Of a DNA stretch of 64,000 nucleotides, positions 63,155-64,000 are shown in pieces (position 1 is the first letter of the stretch; each line of letters begins with the position of its first letter). The stretch is from assembly GCA_000306725.1 (NCBI GenBank), contig CP003083.1, forward strand, positions 1,488,001 to 1,552,000, given 5' to 3'. A program made the translations under genes and the position numbers. This DNA is from Methanolobus psychrophilus R15 (GTDB taxonomy: Archaea; Halobacteriota; Methanosarcinia; Methanosarcinales; Methanosarcinaceae). Under the pieces are notes generated by a model. It was not told where the DNA came from, did no database searches, and worked only from the letters and a program-made list of their open reading frames with translations.

Positions 63155-64000
63155 TCACTCCTCCACGAACCCGGAGGCCAGGAGAGCACTTCCCACAGCA
63201 CCTATCATATGGGAATTCGGGGGGACAAGTACTTCGATCTTGAGAAGCTCGCTGAGCGCCTTGGGCACACCTTCAATGAGAGATGAACCACCTACGAGGA
63301 TAAGAGGCTCCTTCACGTCGACTTCCTGCAATTGCTGCTCAAATATCTGCTCGACCACACTATGACAGGCAGCGGCTGCGACATCTTCAGGAGTGGCACC
63401 TTTTGCAAGGGAATTTACCAGTGACTGGATACCGAAAACGATACAGTAGCTGTTCATGTCCACTTTATTCTGCATACCTTTCACCGCCAGGGCACCAAGT
63501 TCGGTGATATCCACGCCAAGCCTTTTAGCAGTCATATCCAGGAAACGTCCGGATGCTCCGGCACAAATACCCCCCATTGTGAACATGCCGGGTATACCGT
63601 CATCAACGGATATGGCCTTGTTGTCCATACCCCCGATGTCTATAACAGTGGCAGGGCCTTTCTGCTTATTGGCAAGATAAACGGCACCCTTTGAGTTAAC
63701 TGTGATCTCTTCCTGCACAAGCTGGGCATTGAAATGTTCACCCACAAGAAAACGGCCATATCCCGTGGTTCCTATCGCCTGGATGTCTTCCCGCCTGACA
63801 CCTGCCTGTTCAAGTGCTTTATCAAAAGCTTCCGTTGCGCTTTCAATGACCTTGATCGTAGGCACCCATCCGGTACCGAGTATCTTGTCATCTTTCATTA
63901 CAACAGCCTTGGTTGTGGTGGAACCTGAGTCTATGCCTGCGGTAAGGCCGGTCTGGTGCTCCCTTGCAAGCAGATGCTTCCTTCTTGCGATCGTGGTCAG
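63155..64000 (-). CDS. Methanogenesis marker protein 15 (ASKHA ATPase; N-terminus off window)
   Basis: Only the C-terminal 281 residues are visible; the frame is open to the right edge. The visible part starts before the phosphate-binding motif [12 protein letters not shown]. It has [12 protein letters not shown] and the two cysteines typical of 2-hydroxyacyl-CoA dehydratase activators ([13 protein letters not shown] and [13 protein letters not shown]), which in relatives hold a [4Fe-4S] cluster between subunits. [12 protein letters not shown] closes the nucleotide site. It probably couples ATP hydrolysis to low-potential electron transfer in the mmp operon. Confidence 0.85.
   Translation of the reverse strand: MTTIARRKHLLAREHQTGLTAGIDSGSTTTKAVVMKDDKILGTGWVPTIKVIESATEAFDKALEQAGVRREDIQAIGTTGYGRFLVGEHFNAQLVQEEITVNSKGAVYLANKQKGPATVIDIGGMDNKAISVDDGIPGMFTMGGICAGASGRFLDMTAKRLGVDITELGALAVKGMQNKVDMNSYCIVFGIQSLVNSLAKGATPEDVAAAACHSVVEQIFEQQLQEVDVKEPLILVGGSSLIEGVPKALSELLKIEVLVPPNSHMIGAVGSALLASGFVEE

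Overview
The window looks like a chromosomal segment of a methylotrophic methanogen of the Methanosarcinaceae (Methanolobus / Methanomethylovorans / Methanosarcina-like; genus not decided). Reasons: methanogenesis marker genes 15, 17 and 7 at the right edge; archaeal TBP, FEN-1, a SMC/ScpA/ScpB and Mre11/Rad50 block, a DRG-type GTPase and a presenilin-like protease; a MoeA-periplasmic-binding-domain fusion; surface proteins with SdrD-B, cohesin, VWA and PEF-CTERM parts; TATA boxes and AT-rich spacers. Base composition is moderate in genes and AT-rich between them.

Left part (1-6.6 kb): a metal-uptake type DUF4198 protein (partial), a radical SAM enzyme, a frameshifted cohesin-domain surface protein, SAM hydroxide adenosyltransferase, ThiC, a membrane-anchored family 2 glycosyltransferase and TBP. 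From 6.7 to 17.4 kb all genes run on the minus strand and form a chromosome-maintenance block: mre11-rad50, an unrecognised coiled-coil/Pro-rich protein, smc-scpA-scpB, with 4-nt stop/start overlaps inside each pair.

Cell-surface region (17.5-33.2 kb): two tandem, colinear plus-strand operons encode six and five small proteins with pilin-like N-termini (called A1-A6 and B1-B5 here), with a 37-residue membrane peptide between them that has its own TATA box. They converge on a PEF-CTERM SdrD-B protein and a 2071-residue VWA/DNRLRE/repeat surface protein. No pilus ATPase, TadC-like platform or prepilin peptidase is in the window, so these look like substrates or tip complexes of an archaeal type IV-pilus-like machine. 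This is the best candidate for a little-described system.

Middle (33.3-48.8 kb): cyclophilin; a molybdate transporter modABC behind a perfect ModE-like palindrome; a coiled-coil protein; PEP synthase; Fe/Mn superoxide dismutase with repeated elements in its leader; a Cache-PAS histidine kinase; tRNA-Arg(TCT); branched-chain aminotransferase; MoeA fusion; DRG GTPase. A tRNA-Gln(TTG) is followed by 1.75 kb without a credible gene, in which four consecutive TATA-box-plus-hairpin units on the plus strand look like a cluster of small structured RNAs.

Right part (50.7-64 kb): small regulators and membrane proteins, a TolB-like propeller surface protein, a cupredoxin-fold lipoprotein lacking copper ligands, MsrB, phosphoglycerate mutase, FEN-1, presenilin-like protease, and an operon mmp15-mmp17-mmp7 plus an AhpD-like CxxC protein, probably tied to methyl-coenzyme M reductase activation. 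All functional calls come from reading sequence motifs; no database search was run.
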